Assembly (NCBI GenBank): GCA_016209995.1
Contig: JACQVC010000389.1
Span: 1-6,199 of the forward strand
DNA length: 6,199 nt
Source: Gemmatimonadota bacterium
GTDB lineage: Bacteria; Gemmatimonadota; Gemmatimonadetes; Longimicrobiales; Gaopeijiaceae
Direction: 5' to 3'
Under the pieces are notes generated by a model. The model made no database searches. It worked only from the letters and a program-made list of their open reading frames with translations, and was not told the DNA's origin. Positions within the stretch are counted from its first letter, which is position 1; every line of letters starts with the position of its first letter. Shown here one piece after another: positions 5,196 through 6,199 of this stretch. Both the position numbers and the translations under genes were made by a program.

Positions 5196-6199
5196 TAGCT
5201 GCTTACTCCGCGCAGCACGCGGGCTACGGCTGTCCGCACGACGGGGTCGTCATCGCCCTCGGCCTTTTGCAGAGCCTGTTTCGCGGTGGGGAGCGTGGAG
5301 CGCGCCAACCCTACGGCTGCGCAGGCCCGCATCTCGGGTGGCTCGCGGCGGCCCAGGAACCCACGGCCGTTCAGGATCCGATCGAGCACCGTGACCGAGT
5401 CCGGCGTGTTCAGTGCGCCGTACGCCTCAAAGATGGCCAGCTTCTCCGTGAGGTCCGCCCCATGGAGGTCCTTCCCTTCGATCATGGCTCGCAGCGGCTC
5501 CGCCGCCGGCTGGTGGCGCAGCGCCCCCAGGCCACGGGCCGCGGAGACCCGCACCTGGCGCTCCGCGTCTCGCAGCCCGTCCAGCAGCACCCGCACGGCC
5601 TCCGCCGAGCGCAAGCTCACCGCCGTCTCCACGGCGGCGAGCCGTACCGCCGCCTCAGGGCGGCTCATCAAGGCGGCCAGCTCGCGCGCCGCCTCGGCGA
5701 AACCGAGCCGTCCCACGAGCCGGGCCGCGCCGGCCGCGACCACAGGATCCCGTGAGCGAAGCTGCTCGATCAGCGCTGCGCGGTACCGTCCGGCCATGGT
5801 CTCGACCGATGCCTCGACCACCGATCGGATCTCGGGGTGCTGAAGGCCGTTGGCGGCCCGAATCAGAGGCCCCAGCGCCCCCTCCCGCAGGTGCCTGAGA
5901 AAGCCCGCCAGCTCGTCCGCCGACGGCTCCAGCGCGCCCGTCTCCAGCGCTCGCATCAGCTCCTCGATCGCGGACGGCGTGCTCAGCTCGTTCAGCAGTA
6001 CGCCCAGCTTCTGGCTGGCCGGCTGCGCAAGCACACCCTCGCGCGCGGCGATCTCCGTGAGCTGGTCCAGCAGCTCCCCCGCGAGTCGCAGCTCTCCGTG
6101 CCCCAAGAAATGCGGAAAAAGGGCCTGAAGGATGCTGAGCACCTCGTCCTGCTCGCGCGGCCCCGTGTCCTCGAGTGAATCCAGGAGCGCACCGAGCAC
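5195..6199 (-). CDS. HEAT-repeat protein, C-terminal part
   Basis: The open frame enters from the right edge, with no start in the window, and runs 334 residues to a TAA at 5197-5195. The first codon at the edge is GTG, but the sequence shows no sign of a true N-terminus. The second half consists of helical repeats of about 30 residues, for example DPVVAAGAARLVGRLG, AAVRLAAVETAVSLRS, RQVRVSAARGLGALR and DPVVRTAVARVLRG, the D-x-VR-x-AA pattern of HEAT/PBS-lyase-like repeats. The first half is also helical and Leu-rich (SLEDTGPREQDEVLSILQAL) but less regular. Such alpha-solenoids act as protein-binding scaffolds. The one-base overlap with the HD-GYP gene implies coupled translation and perhaps a shared complex. 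No enzyme motif was seen. Confidence 0.88.
   Translation of the reverse strand: MLGALLDSLEDTGPREQDEVLSILQALFPHFLGHGELRLAGELLDQLTEIAAREGVLAQPASQKLGVLLNELSTPSAIEELMRALETGALEPSADELAGFLRHLREGALGPLIRAANGLQHPEIRSVVEASVETMAGRYRAALIEQLRSRDPVVAAGAARLVGRLGFAEAARELAALMSRPEAAVRLAAVETAVSLRSAEAVRVLLDGLRDAERQVRVSAARGLGALRHQPAAEPLRAMIEGKDLHGADLTEKLAIFEAYGALNTPDSVTVLDRILNGRGFLGRREPPEMRACAAVGLARSTLPTAKQALQKAEGDDDPVVRTAVARVLRGVSS

Overview
This is a GC-rich bacterial chromosomal window in which every credible gene lies on the minus strand, so it reads biologically from right (6199) to left (1). In transcription order it holds the 3' part of a HEAT-repeat protein gene, an HD-GYP domain protein, a 308-bp regulatory gap, an HU/IHF-family DNA-binding protein, the molybdopterin genes moaD, moaE and moaA, malate dehydrogenase (mdh), and the first eight codons of a further gene that may encode a ferritin. 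The malate dehydrogenase sequence style (the [12 protein letters not shown] segment) and the HEAT/HD-GYP pairing suggest Gemmatimonadota or a similar GC-rich soil or sediment phylum. That assignment is inference from remembered family style, not from a search. No phage, transposon, CRISPR, rRNA or tRNA signature was seen.

Region by region. 6199-3756: the HEAT-repeat gene (5' end outside the window) and the HD-GYP gene overlap by one base (TAATG), so they are one translationally coupled operon, probably linking a scaffold to cyclic-di-nucleotide signalling. 3755-3448: a gap with a candidate terminator (7-bp perfect arms plus a U-rich tail), a small cluster of AAACAG repeats, a sigma70-like promoter (TTGACG, 18 bp, TAGCGT) and a leader of about 135 nt before the HU gene. 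That leader contains a 27-codon frame ending in an ATGA overlap with the HU start. 3447-3154: HU/IHF. 3153-3045: a second sigma70-like promoter of the same form, then moaD with a TTG start. 3044-1356: moaD-moaE-moaA, spaced 2 nt and 1 nt apart, a tight operon. 1355-1111: an intergenic gap with a perfect 15-bp palindrome upstream of mdh. 1110-178: mdh, followed by a 17-bp direct repeat that includes its stop codon. 24-1: start of the next gene.

How the genes work together. MoaA (with MoaC, encoded elsewhere) makes cPMP from GTP, and MoaD and MoaE form the molybdopterin synthase that adds the dithiolene sulfurs. Malate dehydrogenase serves the TCA cycle. HU organises DNA. These are mostly housekeeping neighbours rather than one system. 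The window looks largely ordinary. The points most worth a second look are the regulatory details: the moaE ribosome-binding site embedded in the moaD Gly-Gly codons, the mdh palindrome, the HU leader, and the coupled HEAT/HD-GYP pair.
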